From Gammaproteobacteria bacterium (GTDB lineage Bacteria; Pseudomonadota; Gammaproteobacteria; Pseudomonadales; Azotimanducaceae), in NCBI GenBank assembly GCA_012960535.1, contig DUBB01000010.1, positions 1 to 64,000 of the forward strand: 64,000 nucleotides of DNA, written 5' to 3'. Below the pieces are notes generated by a model. That model was given only the letters and a program-made list of their open reading frames with translations, ran no database searches and was not told where the DNA came from. Shown in pieces: positions 17,586-27,693 of the stretch; the first letter of the stretch is position 1, and the number at the start of each line of letters is the position of its first letter. The position numbers and the translations under genes were made by a program.

Positions 17586-18752
17586 TTAACGATCGCGATT
17601 ATAAGTCCTCACCGGCGGTAACTGCGCGCCTGACAAGTCTTCAGGGACACGCTTTTCTAACCTGACTTTGTGGGTCAGGGTACCGATTCCATCGATACTG
17701 GCGGTGATCGTCTCGCCATCAACCAGGTAACCGGAGCCTGATGCTCGCTCGACCCGCCCAGCCCCTGTTCCGCCGGATGTTCCGCTCTGTAACACATCCC
17801 CTGGGAAGACGGTTATGAGCGATGACGCGTACTCGATTAATTCGGGTATGTTATGGATCATGTCTCCAGCTCTGGCATCCTGAACGGTCACACCATCGAT
17901 GACCAGCGTCTGATGCAACCGCTTCATGGGATCGCCATAAAACTCTTTTGGAACTATCCAGGGGCCTTGCGGCGCGAAGGTGTCATGGCCTTTGCCAACA
18001 AACCAGTCTATACCGGAATCGAAACCACCTGGCGGACGCCCACCCCGGTCGGAAATATCCATAGCCACCATGTAACCGAACACGTGGTCGTAGGCACGAC
18101 TCGCGGAGATATATTTGCCTGAACGGCCGAACACGATGGCCATTTCAACTTCCCACTCAATGCGATCACGACCAAAAGGCATGATGATATCGTCCCCATC
18201 GCCAATAACCGCGCCGCGGGTTGGTTTGAGAAAAAGATAGGGGACACCCCGGTTTTCACGACGCTCTTTAGTACGTGCCGCCAACGCTTCAGCGCTGCAA
18301 CCCTCGCATGCATGCGTGTAGAAGTTAACGGCTGCGTTCATTATTTTACTCGGGTACTGAATGGGTGCCAGGATGTCTACCGAAGCCAAGGGATGCACAA
18401 AGCTCGGCCGATTATCGCGATTCAGTAAATTCTCGTGCATAAGCCAGTTTACGATTTCATAGGCCCTGAACTTCAAACCGTATTCATACTGAGCTATAAA
18501 GCCAAGCATATCCCCAGGCATACTGATACGACTGTAGTGCGGCATCAATTCAATGGCTTGGTTTGCAGCTGCTAAATCAACAATCAGTTGATCGTTACGC
18601 ATAACCAGGCCCACCCTTGGCGCATGATTGATCGAAAAGGTGCCAACCTTAAATGGCTCAACTGACACCAGGTCTCCGGCTAACAGAACTGGGCACACCG
18701 GAAACACCAACACCGCGATCAGCGCCAAAGCGAACAGGTTTTTAGTGATCAT
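17586..18752 (-). CDS. Exported fumarylacetoacetate-hydrolase-fold protein
   Basis: 388-aa member of the FAH superfamily, which cleaves C-C bonds or decarboxylates 2-oxo acids using Mg2+. The core is complete: metal ligands in EWEVEMAIVFG and VAMDISDRGG, then the GDVLQSGTSGGTGAGR loop, where most relatives read GTP in the GT(P/S) position. It is unusual in starting with a clear signal peptide (MITKNLFALALIAVLVFPVC...LLAGD), whereas FAH enzymes are normally cytosolic. Start ATG behind GGAGGGAGAA, a strong site. It is single, convergent with the upstream remnant. The substrate is unknown. Confidence 0.85.
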   Translation of the reverse strand: MITKNLFALALIAVLVFPVCPVLLAGDLVSVEPFKVGTFSINHAPRVGLVMRNDQLIVDLAAANQAIELMPHYSRISMPGDMLGFIAQYEYGLKFRAYEIVNWLMHENLLNRDNRPSFVHPLASVDILAPIQYPSKIMNAAVNFYTHACEGCSAEALAARTKERRENRGVPYLFLKPTRGAVIGDGDDIIMPFGRDRIEWEVEMAIVFGRSGKYISASRAYDHVFGYMVAMDISDRGGRPPGGFDSGIDWFVGKGHDTFAPQGPWIVPKEFYGDPMKRLHQTLVIDGVTVQDARAGDMIHNIPELIEYASSLITVFPGDVLQSGTSGGTGAGRVERASGSGYLVDGETITASIDGIGTLTHKVRLEKRVPEDLSGAQLPPVRTYNRDR

Positions 18753-19032
18753 TTCTCCCTCCTATGCAGTTCTGAATTGTTGGAAAAGGCTGACTAGCAA
18801 TACTAAGCCAATCCCATAAGCTTGCAACAAAATTAGACTGGCTCTTTAGGGGAGCGAGTCGCCTGGGCCGCGATGATGGCGTCGAGTCAGTCATTCGTTT
18901 CATCACCCAGAGTTTTCTGTCGCCGAAAGCAGGGGTATTCCAGAGTCAGCAGACGTAATCCGATTGCAGTACATTATAACTCGACTATAATTACCCCTCC
19001 TATAGCATCCAGCCTTCGTTAAGGGCACGACA

Positions 19033-20106
19033 TTGACCATACGTTACGGCATTATTGGCACAGGCATGATGGGCTGCGAGCACATCCGCAACCTCGTCGC
19101 CATGGACGACGTGGATATCACCGCAGTGGCAGATCCCAATGAGAAGCCTCGAAGATGGGCGTCGAAAGTCTGTGGTGATCGTTTCTCTCCGCGTATTCAT
19201 AAGAATTACCAGGATATCCTGGATGCAGATGACGTTGATGCCATTGTCATTGCTTCACCCAACTTTACCCATATAGACGTCATGCGGGATGTCTTCAAGA
19301 CCGACAAGCATGTCATGCTGGAAAAACCCATGTGCACGACACTAGCTGATGCCCACGAAGTTAATGCGTCAGCAAAGACGCATAAGGGGATCGTCTGGCT
19401 TGGCCTCGAATATCGCTATATGGCACCGATTAGTGCCTTACTTGAACACCTGCCAGCCGTTGGCGAAATCAAGATGTGCGCCATACGCGAGCATCGATTT
19501 CCCTTCCTCAAGAAAGTCGAAAACTGGAACCGTTTCAATCGAAATACGGGCGGTACACTGGTCGAGAAGTGTTGCCACTTCTTTGACCTGATGAACCAGG
19601 TAGTACCCGGTGAGCCGATCCGTGTGCTGGCATCTGGTGGGCAGTCCGTGAACCACCTGGATGAAGCCTACGACGGTGAAGTCCCGGATATCCTCGACAA
19701 TGCCTATGTCATCATTGAGTACGACAGTGGCGCTAGAGCCATGCTGGATCTGTGCATGTTTGCGGAGGGCTCACGTCACGAACAGCAGCTCACGATCACC
19801 GGTGACATTGGCAAGCTGGAAACAACCGTACCGGGTAATGATCTCTATATCAGCAAGCGGGACGGTAGGACCTGTGAAACAGTGCCTATAACGCTGGACC
19901 CCAAAGTCAAGGAGGTCGGCTTGCACCATGGTGCGAGTTTCCTCGAACACCTTGGCTTCACCGAGGCCATTCGCACAGGAAAACCCCCGGCGGTGACCAC
20001 AGAAGACGGTCTCCTGTCCGTTGTTATTGGACTTGCCGGGCAAAAGTCCATAGCCACTGGCCTGCCAGTCGATATCAGAACATTCGCTCAAGCATACGAC
20101 CAATAG
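19033..20106 (+). CDS. Gfo/Idh/MocA family NAD(P)-dependent oxidoreductase
   Basis: 357-aa dehydrogenase of the Gfo/Idh/MocA family, acting on sugars, inositols or their acids. The Rossmann motif is GIIGTGMMG at residues 6-14, the conserved EKP is in MLEKPMCTT, and the catalytic region RNTGGTLVEKCCHFFDL fits the family. TTG start (MTIRYGIIGTG); the upstream AAGGG is weak. First gene of an operon with the aldo-keto reductase (8-nt gap) and TauD-type dioxygenase, so it probably serves one pathway with them, possibly oxidation of a polyol or sugar. Confidence 0.9.
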   Translation: MTIRYGIIGTGMMGCEHIRNLVAMDDVDITAVADPNEKPRRWASKVCGDRFSPRIHKNYQDILDADDVDAIVIASPNFTHIDVMRDVFKTDKHVMLEKPMCTTLADAHEVNASAKTHKGIVWLGLEYRYMAPISALLEHLPAVGEIKMCAIREHRFPFLKKVENWNRFNRNTGGTLVEKCCHFFDLMNQVVPGEPIRVLASGGQSVNHLDEAYDGEVPDILDNAYVIIEYDSGARAMLDLCMFAEGSRHEQQLTITGDIGKLETTVPGNDLYISKRDGRTCETVPITLDPKVKEVGLHHGASFLEHLGFTEAIRTGKPPAVTTEDGLLSVVIGLAGQKSIATGLPVDIRTFAQAYDQ

Positions 20107-20114
20107 GAAAACGC

Positions 20115-21083
20115 ATGTCATTCGAATCAATCAAGACTATCCCTCGCATCGGCTTCGGGCTATGGAAAATCAATGGCGAAATCTGCGAAGCCAGCGTCTT
20201 TGAGGCACTAAGGGCTGGCTACCGACATCTTGATTCTGCGTGTGACTATGGCAATGAAGTCGCGGTCGGTAACGGCATCCAGCGGGCTATCGCAGAGGGC
20301 ATTTGCACGCGGGACGAACTCTGGATCACCTCCAAGCTGTGGAATACCTATCACCAGGAGGAGCATGTCCCGCTCGCACTCGATCGTACGCTTAACGATC
20401 TGCAACTGGATTATCTTGATCTCTACCTTGTTCACTTTCCCATTGCCCTTGAGTTTGTGCCATTCGAGAAACGTTACCCGCCGGAGTGGATCCACGATCC
20501 TGACAATGCGGCAGCGAGCATGAAACCAGCCAGAGTACCGCTCGGCGAAACCTGGCGTGCTATGGAAGCGCTGAAGACTAGCGGCAAGGCAACACACATT
20601 GGCGTATGCAATTACTCATCAGCTCTAATGCACGATTTAATGAATTCCTGCACAATGCCGCCTGAACTGCTGCAGATCGAATCGCACCCTTATCTCACCC
20701 AAGAGCGACTGATCCGCCTAGCAAAACAGTACGGGCTGGAGGTGACAGCGTTCTCGCCATTAGGATCACTTTCCTACGTCGAGCTGGATATGGCGACCCA
20801 GAACGATTCCCTCCTCGACCTGCCTCTGCTGCAGGACATTGCAGTTCGGCTTGGCTGTACGCCTGCTCAGGTTGTGTTGTGCTGGGGCATTCAGCGCGGG
20901 ACTTGCGTGGTCACTAAGAGTATCAATCCAGCCCGCATGGCAGAAAATCTCGCGGCAGCTGAACTTAAGCTCTCGCAGGACGACATGACAGCCATCTCTG
21001 CCTTGAACCGAAATCGACGCTTCAATGATCCTGGCGACTTCTGCGAAGACGCGTTCAATACTTTCCATCCGATCTATGACTGA
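20115..21083 (+). CDS. Aldo/keto reductase
   Basis: 322-aa AKR, an NAD(P)H-dependent carbonyl reductase with a TIM barrel. The catalytic tetrad is visible as Asp40, Tyr45 (LDSACDYGNE), Lys74 (TSKLWN) and His107 (YLVHFP). The coenzyme-binding end VVTKSINPARMAENL is also present. The pattern with HFPIALEFVP is close to xylose/aldose reductase-type AKRs. It follows the Gfo/Idh gene by 8 bp, and its stop overlaps the start of the dioxygenase, so the three are co-translated. Confidence 0.92.
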   Translation: MSFESIKTIPRIGFGLWKINGEICEASVFEALRAGYRHLDSACDYGNEVAVGNGIQRAIAEGICTRDELWITSKLWNTYHQEEHVPLALDRTLNDLQLDYLDLYLVHFPIALEFVPFEKRYPPEWIHDPDNAAASMKPARVPLGETWRAMEALKTSGKATHIGVCNYSSALMHDLMNSCTMPPELLQIESHPYLTQERLIRLAKQYGLEVTAFSPLGSLSYVELDMATQNDSLLDLPLLQDIAVRLGCTPAQVVLCWGIQRGTCVVTKSINPARMAENLAAAELKLSQDDMTAISALNRNRRFNDPGDFCEDAFNTFHPIYD

Positions 21084-22020
21084 CTGGCATTTCCCTATTG
21101 TGGTAGAAAACCACACCGGCCTTAAAGATATGGCTGGCGTGCTGACCTGGCTATCCACCGAGTCCAATGGGTTCAAAAACCAACTGGCAACAAGCGGCGC
21201 AGTATTGTTTCGAGGATTTCCCGTGAAAACAGCTGAAGACTTCGATGCCTTCGCTTCGGCGTTCGGCTATGGCGATTTCTCTTACCAGGAGTCTCTGTCA
21301 AATGCGGTTCGCATTAATCATACGGCCAGGGTATTTAGCGCCAATGAAGCGCCCCCAGACATCGAAATTTTCCTACATCATGAGATGGCACAAACCCCCA
21401 TCTCTCCAGAGAAAATATTCTTTTGTTGCCTCAGCGCCGCAGAAAAAGGGGGTGCGACACCGGTCTGCCGATCCGATCTTTTATATGCCACATTCAAGGA
21501 GAGATACCCTGACTGGGCAAGGCTGTTCGCCTCACTCGGACTGAAATACATGATGCAAATGCCAGCAGGGGCCGACCTGACATCCGGACAAGGGCGCAGC
21601 TGGCGTAGCACGCTCAGTGTTGAAACCGTGTCCGAAGCAGAGCAAAGGCTGGCAACACTCGGCTACACCTGGCAATGGCAGGAAGATGAGTCACTGGTGA
21701 CCAGAACCCCAGTACTGCAGGCTGTTAAAGCTCTCCCAGATGGCAGCGAATCTTTTTACAACCAGCTTATCGCGGCACACCTGGGCTGGAAGTCTACCGG
21801 CAGCGGGAAGTCAGATATGCTCACCTTTGGTAATGGTGATGCGATCCCAGAAGCGTCACTGACAGCACTGGCTAGCATCGCCGCTGAGTTTACGGTCCCT
21901 GTTATGTGGCAGAACAGCGACGTTGCCCTGGTCGATAACCATCGTGTCATGCATGGCCGATATCCCTACAGCGGCTCGCGCAAACGAGCAGTTATAGTCT
22001 GTCTCGCGCGCGAGCAATGA
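21076..22020 (+). CDS. TauD/TfdA-family Fe(II)/2-oxoglutarate dioxygenase
   Basis: 314 aa from the ATG at 21076, which overlaps the aldo-keto reductase stop by 8 bases; a start at 21025 is possible but would overlap deeply. Metal ligands are His101-x-Glu103 (LHHEMAQ, with Glu in place of the common Asp) and His293 (DNHRVMHGR), with Arg in GSRKRAV to hold 2-oxoglutarate. The HxE variant with the DNHRVMHGR end occurs in TauD-like and clavaminate-synthase-like hydroxylases. No signal peptide. It would hydroxylate or cleave a small substrate produced or used by the two preceding oxidoreductases. Confidence 0.9.
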   Translation: MTDWHFPIVVENHTGLKDMAGVLTWLSTESNGFKNQLATSGAVLFRGFPVKTAEDFDAFASAFGYGDFSYQESLSNAVRINHTARVFSANEAPPDIEIFLHHEMAQTPISPEKIFFCCLSAAEKGGATPVCRSDLLYATFKERYPDWARLFASLGLKYMMQMPAGADLTSGQGRSWRSTLSVETVSEAEQRLATLGYTWQWQEDESLVTRTPVLQAVKALPDGSESFYNQLIAAHLGWKSTGSGKSDMLTFGNGDAIPEASLTALASIAAEFTVPVMWQNSDVALVDNHRVMHGRYPYSGSRKRAVIVCLAREQ

Positions 22021-22256
22021 ACCACTGCAGACATGAACCCTCCTATCGAACAAGCTGCTCCAGAGCCGCATTTATGCCAATCCCGCCAGCCCGGTTGCTA
22101 ACTTACCTTGCAACCCAGTCGGCAGGTGATACCAGCATTAAGCAGGTCCCGGTCTAGCCAGGCAGGAAACAAAGATTGGCCAATTGAAATCAGCCCGGAT
22201 TGCCTCTATCGTAACTGTTCTAAGTTTGAGTTCGGCTCTGAAAAGGTAACCACAAT

Positions 22257-23564
22257 ATGTTTAAAAAATGGCAATCAATCACCCTTTGGAAACGAGTCCT
22301 GATTGGTCTTTTCGCGGGACTCGCGATCGGCTTGGCCATGCGCTATGGCCTGGGAGTTGAACGGGCCACACACATAGCAGATGTCGGCTTTAAACCATTT
22401 GGTGATGCCTTTGTCCGATTGATCAAGATGCTGATCATCCCACTGATTTCGACCACATTAGTGGTGGGGGTCACTGCCATGGGGGACCCAAAAAAACTGG
22501 GAACCCTCGGCACAAGAACGATTGCAATGTATCTCGCCACAACCTTTTTTGCGGTCAGCCTGGGTTTAACCATGGGTTCGATCATCAGGCCAGGTGATGG
22601 CATCAATTATGAGTCGGCTGCTGCCTCAGCGGTGGATAGCGTCAAAGGGAAAATTGAAACGGCTGATGCGGCCGGTGGCATTGTCGATCGCCTATTGGAA
22701 ATCATTCCTACCAATCCGGTAGAAGCCTGGGCAAATGGTGCGGTTCTACCAACAATCTTTTTCGCCATCCTGATCGGCATCGGGATTCTTGTGACGGGCC
22801 GCCCTGCGGATCCTATCAAGAATTTTTTCGAAGCCGCGGCCCAGGTTATCATGCGGGTCACAATATTGGTCATGGAACTGGCCCCATACGGCGTTCTCGC
22901 ATTGATGACTTGGGTCATGGCGACGCAAGGCCTTGAAGTCGTCCTCAACATGGGCAAACTGGCGATTGCGCTGTATCTGTCCTGTGGCATTCAGATTGGC
23001 TTCGTGTACGGTTTCTTGATCATCGTATGCCTGCTGAAATTACCCCTCAAGCAATACCTCCGAGGCATTGCCGATGCTCAGGGTATCGCCTTCTCCACCG
23101 CCTCCTCCAATGCCACCTTACCGGTAACGATCTCCTGCGCTGAAAACAATCTAGGCGTGGACAAATCTGTAGCTGGATCCGTTTTACCGCTGGGTGCCAC
23201 CATCAATATGGACGGAACGGCAATTTATCTGGGATTGGTTGCGCTATTTGCAGCTCAAGCAGGTGGCATTGAACTGACTGCCATGCATTATGTGATGGTT
23301 GCGATAACCGCGACACTGGTTTCGATCGGAGCAGCCGGAATCCCCTCTGCGGGTCTATTACTGGCCGCAACGGTTCTCGAAGTGATTGGCGTAACTGCGG
23401 AACAATCTCTGTTGGTTATTGCCTTCATCTTTCCGTTTGACCGATTGCTCGACATGATGCGAACCTTAACCAATATTTCTGGCGATGTAGCCGTTGCCTG
23501 TGCAGTAGCCAAGTGGGATGACAATCTGGATGAGGATGTGTTTCGACGGGAAGCACAAGTTTAA
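22257..23564 (+). CDS. Dicarboxylate/amino acid:cation symporter (DAACS family)
   Basis: 435-aa inner-membrane transporter of the GltP/DctA family, taking up C4-dicarboxylates or acidic amino acids with Na+ or H+. The two conserved re-entrant features are present: SSNATLP, a serine-rich hairpin like SSSxTLP, and the TM7 motif NMDGTAIYLG. The end GDVAVACAVAKWD fits the DAACS TM8. RBS AAAAGG before ATG. It lies 236 bp after the TauD-type gene and may import its substrate, though a separate promoter is likely. Confidence 0.9.
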   Translation: MFKKWQSITLWKRVLIGLFAGLAIGLAMRYGLGVERATHIADVGFKPFGDAFVRLIKMLIIPLISTTLVVGVTAMGDPKKLGTLGTRTIAMYLATTFFAVSLGLTMGSIIRPGDGINYESAAASAVDSVKGKIETADAAGGIVDRLLEIIPTNPVEAWANGAVLPTIFFAILIGIGILVTGRPADPIKNFFEAAAQVIMRVTILVMELAPYGVLALMTWVMATQGLEVVLNMGKLAIALYLSCGIQIGFVYGFLIIVCLLKLPLKQYLRGIADAQGIAFSTASSNATLPVTISCAENNLGVDKSVAGSVLPLGATINMDGTAIYLGLVALFAAQAGGIELTAMHYVMVAITATLVSIGAAGIPSAGLLLAATVLEVIGVTAEQSLLVIAFIFPFDRLLDMMRTLTNISGDVAVACAVAKWDDNLDEDVFRREAQV

Positions 23565-23855
23565 CACGGGGCGCTAGTCCAGTAATCGAAGAACTAGTGA
23601 TTCAGGTCAGTGCCACTATGCTCTCCAGACATCTCCTCTGTGTACAGATACCGCCATGCTGCATCGACATGAAAAGGCAGTACGTCAAATTTCTGTTACC
23701 CAATGATTCTATGCTCTGCTGGCACACTGTCCGGCAACACCAAAAACTGTAAAACCATACCTCGATACGGCCTGCCTCACCTCTAAAATGGGGATAAATC
23801 AGCGCAGGCTTCGCAACGGTGAATCCAGCGACTTTTCTGTGACAGCTTGGTATTG

Positions 23856-25106
23856 TTAAGTCAGGTACGTCATGAAGACAAATATCACTGCCACACCTGT
23901 CAGGATAGAAACCGTGCCAATACTCCACCAGCGCAACCATTGGGCAGGACGGTCTGCCTCGGGGACCTGTGATGAAAACATAGCCTTGTGATTAAGGAAA
24001 GAAAATACCGGAGCCGCAACAAAACCCATGGAGGTTACCCACGCGATGAAAGTGCCAAAATCATCGAGGAGCATAAACAGGACCATCAGCACTAGCAGTA
24101 ATTCCACACCAATAAAGACCAGGTAGAGATTGCTGGAAGTTCTAATACGTGTTTCCTCGGGTTTGGGAAATATCTCCATCAGTGCTGCGGCAGATGACCT
24201 GGGCAACAAATCCACAAGTGTCAGCAGTGTAGAAAACATGACCGTGATGGCTGCCAGGGCAATTAACGGATAAATCCAACTGCCGATGGTGGAAGTAAAA
24301 AGATTAATCAATTGGTCTGCAAATGCAGCGCCGCGACTTTCCACTGCAACATCATTGATATACATGACCAGCGTGCCCAGTACAACAAAGCAGACTGCAG
24401 TAAAGATTGCGGTCGCGTAGCCCACGTGAAAATCGAAGGTCGCTTCCTGGGTGGTGACGGGTCGCTGTAAACGAATGGCCTTGGCCTTGACCCATAACGA
24501 CAGGCCAACTGACCCCGCCGTACCGGTTGGCATCCAGCCAGCAACAGCAATCAGGAATAGGATGGTCGGGGTATCAAACGTCAGGTTTGCCGAGAGACTG
24601 GCACCGCCTGTATCAATACTGCCGATAGCAATCACCGCGGCCACGACCGTGCCAGCGGTAAAAAGAATAACCAGTATGCGGGTAATATCTTCCAATACGG
24701 AATATCGCCCCAGCGCCAGAATGATCATACATATCATCACCAGACCCAGTTCCAGGCCAATGCCCATTTCAATGCCAAAGACGCTGCGGATGATTGCTGC
24801 CGTGGTCACCGAGACGCCAGAAATGGCAAAGGTATATTCAAACAACTGCATGAAAAAAAGCAGTACCACAACCCATTTCCCCATGCGGCTGTAACCTTCC
24901 ACCAGGGTTTCTCCGGTTGCGGCAGCGTAGTTAGCACCAAACAAAAAGGTAGGGTATTTAATCAGGCAGACCACGACGACATAGGCTGCCATAGCAAGGC
25001 CATATGTCGCCCCGGCCGTTGTTGATGACACCAGGTGCGATACGCCGACTGCCGCAGCAGCATAGAGCAGACCTGGGCCCAGTTTTTCCTGAACAGCTTT
25101 AAACAT
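23856..25106 (-). CDS. NRAMP-like transporter lacking the canonical metal motif
   Basis: 416-aa membrane protein with about 11 hydrophobic segments of the NRAMP (SLC11) fold. Canonical Mn2+/Fe2+ transporters have DPGN in TM1 and MPH in TM6. Here TM1 reads AVGVSHLVSSTTAGA and TM6 reads GWMPTGTAGSVGLSLW, so the Asp, Asn and Met/His metal ligands are missing. It therefore belongs to the divergent NRAMP-related group whose substrate is not established. Convergent with the DAACS symporter; single gene. Confidence 0.8.
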   Translation of the reverse strand: MFKAVQEKLGPGLLYAAAAVGVSHLVSSTTAGATYGLAMAAYVVVVCLIKYPTFLFGANYAAATGETLVEGYSRMGKWVVVLLFFMQLFEYTFAISGVSVTTAAIIRSVFGIEMGIGLELGLVMICMIILALGRYSVLEDITRILVILFTAGTVVAAVIAIGSIDTGGASLSANLTFDTPTILFLIAVAGWMPTGTAGSVGLSLWVKAKAIRLQRPVTTQEATFDFHVGYATAIFTAVCFVVLGTLVMYINDVAVESRGAAFADQLINLFTSTIGSWIYPLIALAAITVMFSTLLTLVDLLPRSSAAALMEIFPKPEETRIRTSSNLYLVFIGVELLLVLMVLFMLLDDFGTFIAWVTSMGFVAAPVFSFLNHKAMFSSQVPEADRPAQWLRWWSIGTVSILTGVAVIFVFMTYLT

Positions 25107-26008
25107 ATCGTCCCCTCCTGGCTATGCTGTTGCTTTCAATTTATCTGTCTTGATCAATCGTACGCCATAATCAGCCGGTCCGCTTGTTTACTATCAGTAC
25201 GCTGATATCTTGACCGCCGGCACAAGCCGCACTGTGTAAAAGCCGCCGGCAACCTGTTCACCCGCCTTCTGAGTAACCAGCCTGAGACAGACGCTTACGC
25301 AATTACAGGCAGTATAATGTGAGACGGGTGTTTTCGGCTATGGTGAATGGTTTGCAGCGCTTCAAGGGGTGTTGACCTGTTTGCCAATGGTAACCCGGTG
25401 TGGGCATGGCCATCATAATGAGTGAAATCGCTACTGGAAATCTCAAGATGCCATCGATGACTTTTCGTTAAAGCATAGCTTGTTGCCAAGGCTCGTTGTC
25501 AAGGCTTGTTACCAAGGCTTGTTGCCAAGAACAAAATAGTGCCCCGGTCCAGATTCAGAAAATCCAGTATCGTTTCCATCAGGTAATGATCAAAGAAAAC
25601 GACAAACTGACCCCAGCCATGAGCAAAAACCTCTGTTTTGGAGCCGAAATCAGCATAGCATCACAGTGCAGGTCGATGCCGAACTCATAACCTCAGAGCG
25701 CCAGCATAAAATGGTTATGACGCTTCGAAGGAAGACTATCAGACAACCAGGCAAGTCGGCCGACTCTCTTCCTAAAACGACAGGCCAACTGCGAGTCTTA
25801 CTGCAGCATGCAATGGTTCCAGGGAATCCCCTGATTAACGAGCTGAGATCTGCCAGATCCCTTGGCAAAACGCCATTGCTTACCAATACAACGCCTATGG
25901 ATTTTCGGGGCTTTTTCAAGTTCAATATGGAAGATGCAGTTCATGGCAAAGAAGAAAGTAAAACATGCTACACAAGTCTATCTGCAACTAAAATAAAGAG
26001 TAATTGAA
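25107..26008. other. 0.9-kb intergenic region with 4 x 13-bp array
   Basis: No gene could be supported. Several open frames (for example 25666-26007 rightward and 25295-25489 leftward) have no ribosome binding site or family features. A 13-bp tandem array lies at 25478-25529, and a spaced CCGCCGGCA repeat lies near 25215-25252. Confidence 0.45.
25478..25529. repeat. Tandem array, 4 x 13 bp
   Basis: Units GCTTGTTGCCAAG, GCTCGTTGTCAAG, GCTTGTTACCAAG and GCTTGTTGCCAAG at 25478, 25491, 25504 and 25517. The first and last are identical; the middle ones carry one or two substitutions. Confidence 0.93.
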
Positions 26009-27439
26009 ATGATCTCTACCACTACTGACGGCGTTAAGCTGAGTCACCATGCCCTACGCTCTGGCATATTAGCGCTACTACTATTCCTCAGTTACTCGAG
26101 CGTTTTCACTGTCGATAACGCCAAAGCCAGCTCGTCCGAGGCCGCAGCCGCGCTTTTTCAGGACAAGTGGTGGCGTTCAATCCGAAAAGACATGTGGCAA
26201 TGGGAAGGTGCTGACTGGGCCGTGATCAGCACAGCCCTTGAGCGTATTGAGAATGCCAGCGGTGTTAGACGATACGGCGACAAGGTCGATACCATTGTAA
26301 AATATGGTCCCGGAAACTGGATTTACGAGTGGAACCAAATTGCTGAAACTGCATACAAGCAGGGCCTGGAATTCGAGCAGGAAGGTGACCAGGCTGCTGC
26401 TCGAAAATATTTCTTAGAAGCTGCCATTTATTATACCCAGGCCAGCTACCCTCACTTTAGAGATTCGCATTCCAAGGCCGCACTCTCACGGGCCTTCGAA
26501 ATGTATAGACGAGCGGGTCGTTATTTCGAGATGCCCCTAGAAGAATGGAAACTGGAAGTAGACGGCGTTGGATTCAGCGCGTTTATACACCTCCCACAGG
26601 TTTCCTCATCTGATTCCCTTGCAGTCATCATGAAAACTGGGGGCATGGATGTCCTGAGCACAGAATATTACCCGCTCTCAGAAACAATCAACCACGCCGG
26701 CGCTGTGATGATTGCCTATGACTCTCCAGGCACTGGCAATGACGGCATTGTTGATAGGGAATACGATAAACATCACGTGGCTGTGCTAAAACGGATTTTG
26801 AAAGACCCTCGTTTTGATTCAGACCGAATCGGTGTCTGGTCAGAAAGCCTTGCCGGCCTTACAGCGGTGAAACTAGCCATTGGTGACTACAGAGAATCAG
26901 TAGCAGCGGCGGTCAATAGCTGCGGTCCCATGCATGCACTTTATGCAATGGAAATAACCGGTGGAGTGCCAGAAGGATATGACGTACATAAGCTGGTTGA
27001 CTCCTATCGGAGCGGAGATCTCTCGCCCGATCAAATTTCAAAATTTAACCAGGCCATGCTGAACCCAGCACTAAAGGCAATGCTAATAGACTTTCAGGGT
27101 GAAACATTTACCGATAGGGTTCGTTCTAACCCAGAAAATGTCCTGGATTTGCTATCCAAGAGCTTACCTATTTCACTGGTTGAACAGGGTCGTCTGAGTA
27201 AAAAGAATATTACCAACACACCAATCCTGACGATCAATACACATTCAGACCCACTGGTACCTCAGGTAGAAAGCCAGATGGCGACAGATGTATCTGTCCA
27301 GGGTCGATTAATGATTTATAGTGACTATGGTGGCCACTGCGTTTCCAGATCTGAAATCCCAGTGATCATGGAGTGGTTAGCCTATCATCTGAAACTGGAT
27401 TCGCTGGGAAATCTGGTGGAATCTAATCGAGAGGAATAA
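26009..27439 (+). CDS. FrsA-like alpha/beta hydrolase with N-terminal membrane or signal segment
   Basis: 476-aa esterase-type alpha/beta hydrolase. After a hydrophobic segment at about 15-40 (ILALLLFLSYSSVFTVDNAKA, a likely signal peptide) comes a helical region with repeated AAxxYYxxA pairs, then the hydrolase core. The nucleophile Ser280 sits in WSESLAG; likely acid Asp in THSDPLVP and His in YGGHCVS complete the triad. The arrangement matches FrsA and 2,6-dihydroxypseudooxynicotine hydrolase-like proteins, but FrsA itself is cytosolic, so an exported role is implied. Substrate unknown. Confidence 0.82.
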   Translation: MISTTTDGVKLSHHALRSGILALLLFLSYSSVFTVDNAKASSSEAAAALFQDKWWRSIRKDMWQWEGADWAVISTALERIENASGVRRYGDKVDTIVKYGPGNWIYEWNQIAETAYKQGLEFEQEGDQAAARKYFLEAAIYYTQASYPHFRDSHSKAALSRAFEMYRRAGRYFEMPLEEWKLEVDGVGFSAFIHLPQVSSSDSLAVIMKTGGMDVLSTEYYPLSETINHAGAVMIAYDSPGTGNDGIVDREYDKHHVAVLKRILKDPRFDSDRIGVWSESLAGLTAVKLAIGDYRESVAAAVNSCGPMHALYAMEITGGVPEGYDVHKLVDSYRSGDLSPDQISKFNQAMLNPALKAMLIDFQGETFTDRVRSNPENVLDLLSKSLPISLVEQGRLSKKNITNTPILTINTHSDPLVPQVESQMATDVSVQGRLMIYSDYGGHCVSRSEIPVIMEWLAYHLKLDSLGNLVESNREE

Positions 27440-27693
27440 AACACCTTCCAGATTCATAACATCATGGCGGCCTGACAGTAACAATTAAACCGATGTGGGC
27501 GCAGGAAACAAACGTCTTACTTCATCCAGGTCAGAGTATCATCAGCCAACCAGAGCTGTTGCTATCTGAAAGAATGGCCGAGTGGCCCTTAAAAGGTTAG
27601 ATAACCATAATTTACTCAATCGATATTGTATCCTTCTTATACTTCCCTATAGTCAATAGTAACGACTAGAGCAAAAACTTTTGAGGAACTGAA
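27440..27693. other. Intergenic region with a solo GGTCAGAGTA core
   Basis: 254 bp without a gene. AGGTCAGAGTATC at about 27528-27540 matches the core of the two REP/MITE-like elements but has no inverted partner nearby. The operon beginning with the MBL hydrolase probably starts its promoter here. Confidence 0.35.

Noticed and set aside
21025-21075. Longer start for the TauD-type dioxygenase.
   Set aside because: It would overlap the aldo-keto reductase by about 59 bp; the ATG at 21076 gives a family-like N-terminus.
25666-26007. 113-aa open frame before the FrsA-like gene.
   Set aside because: No ribosome binding site and no family features; an open frame on the opposite strand covers the same bases.
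27569-27590. AATGGCCGAGTGGCCC resembles the D-arm of a class II tRNA.
   Set aside because: No acceptor stem, anticodon arm or T-arm could be found around it.
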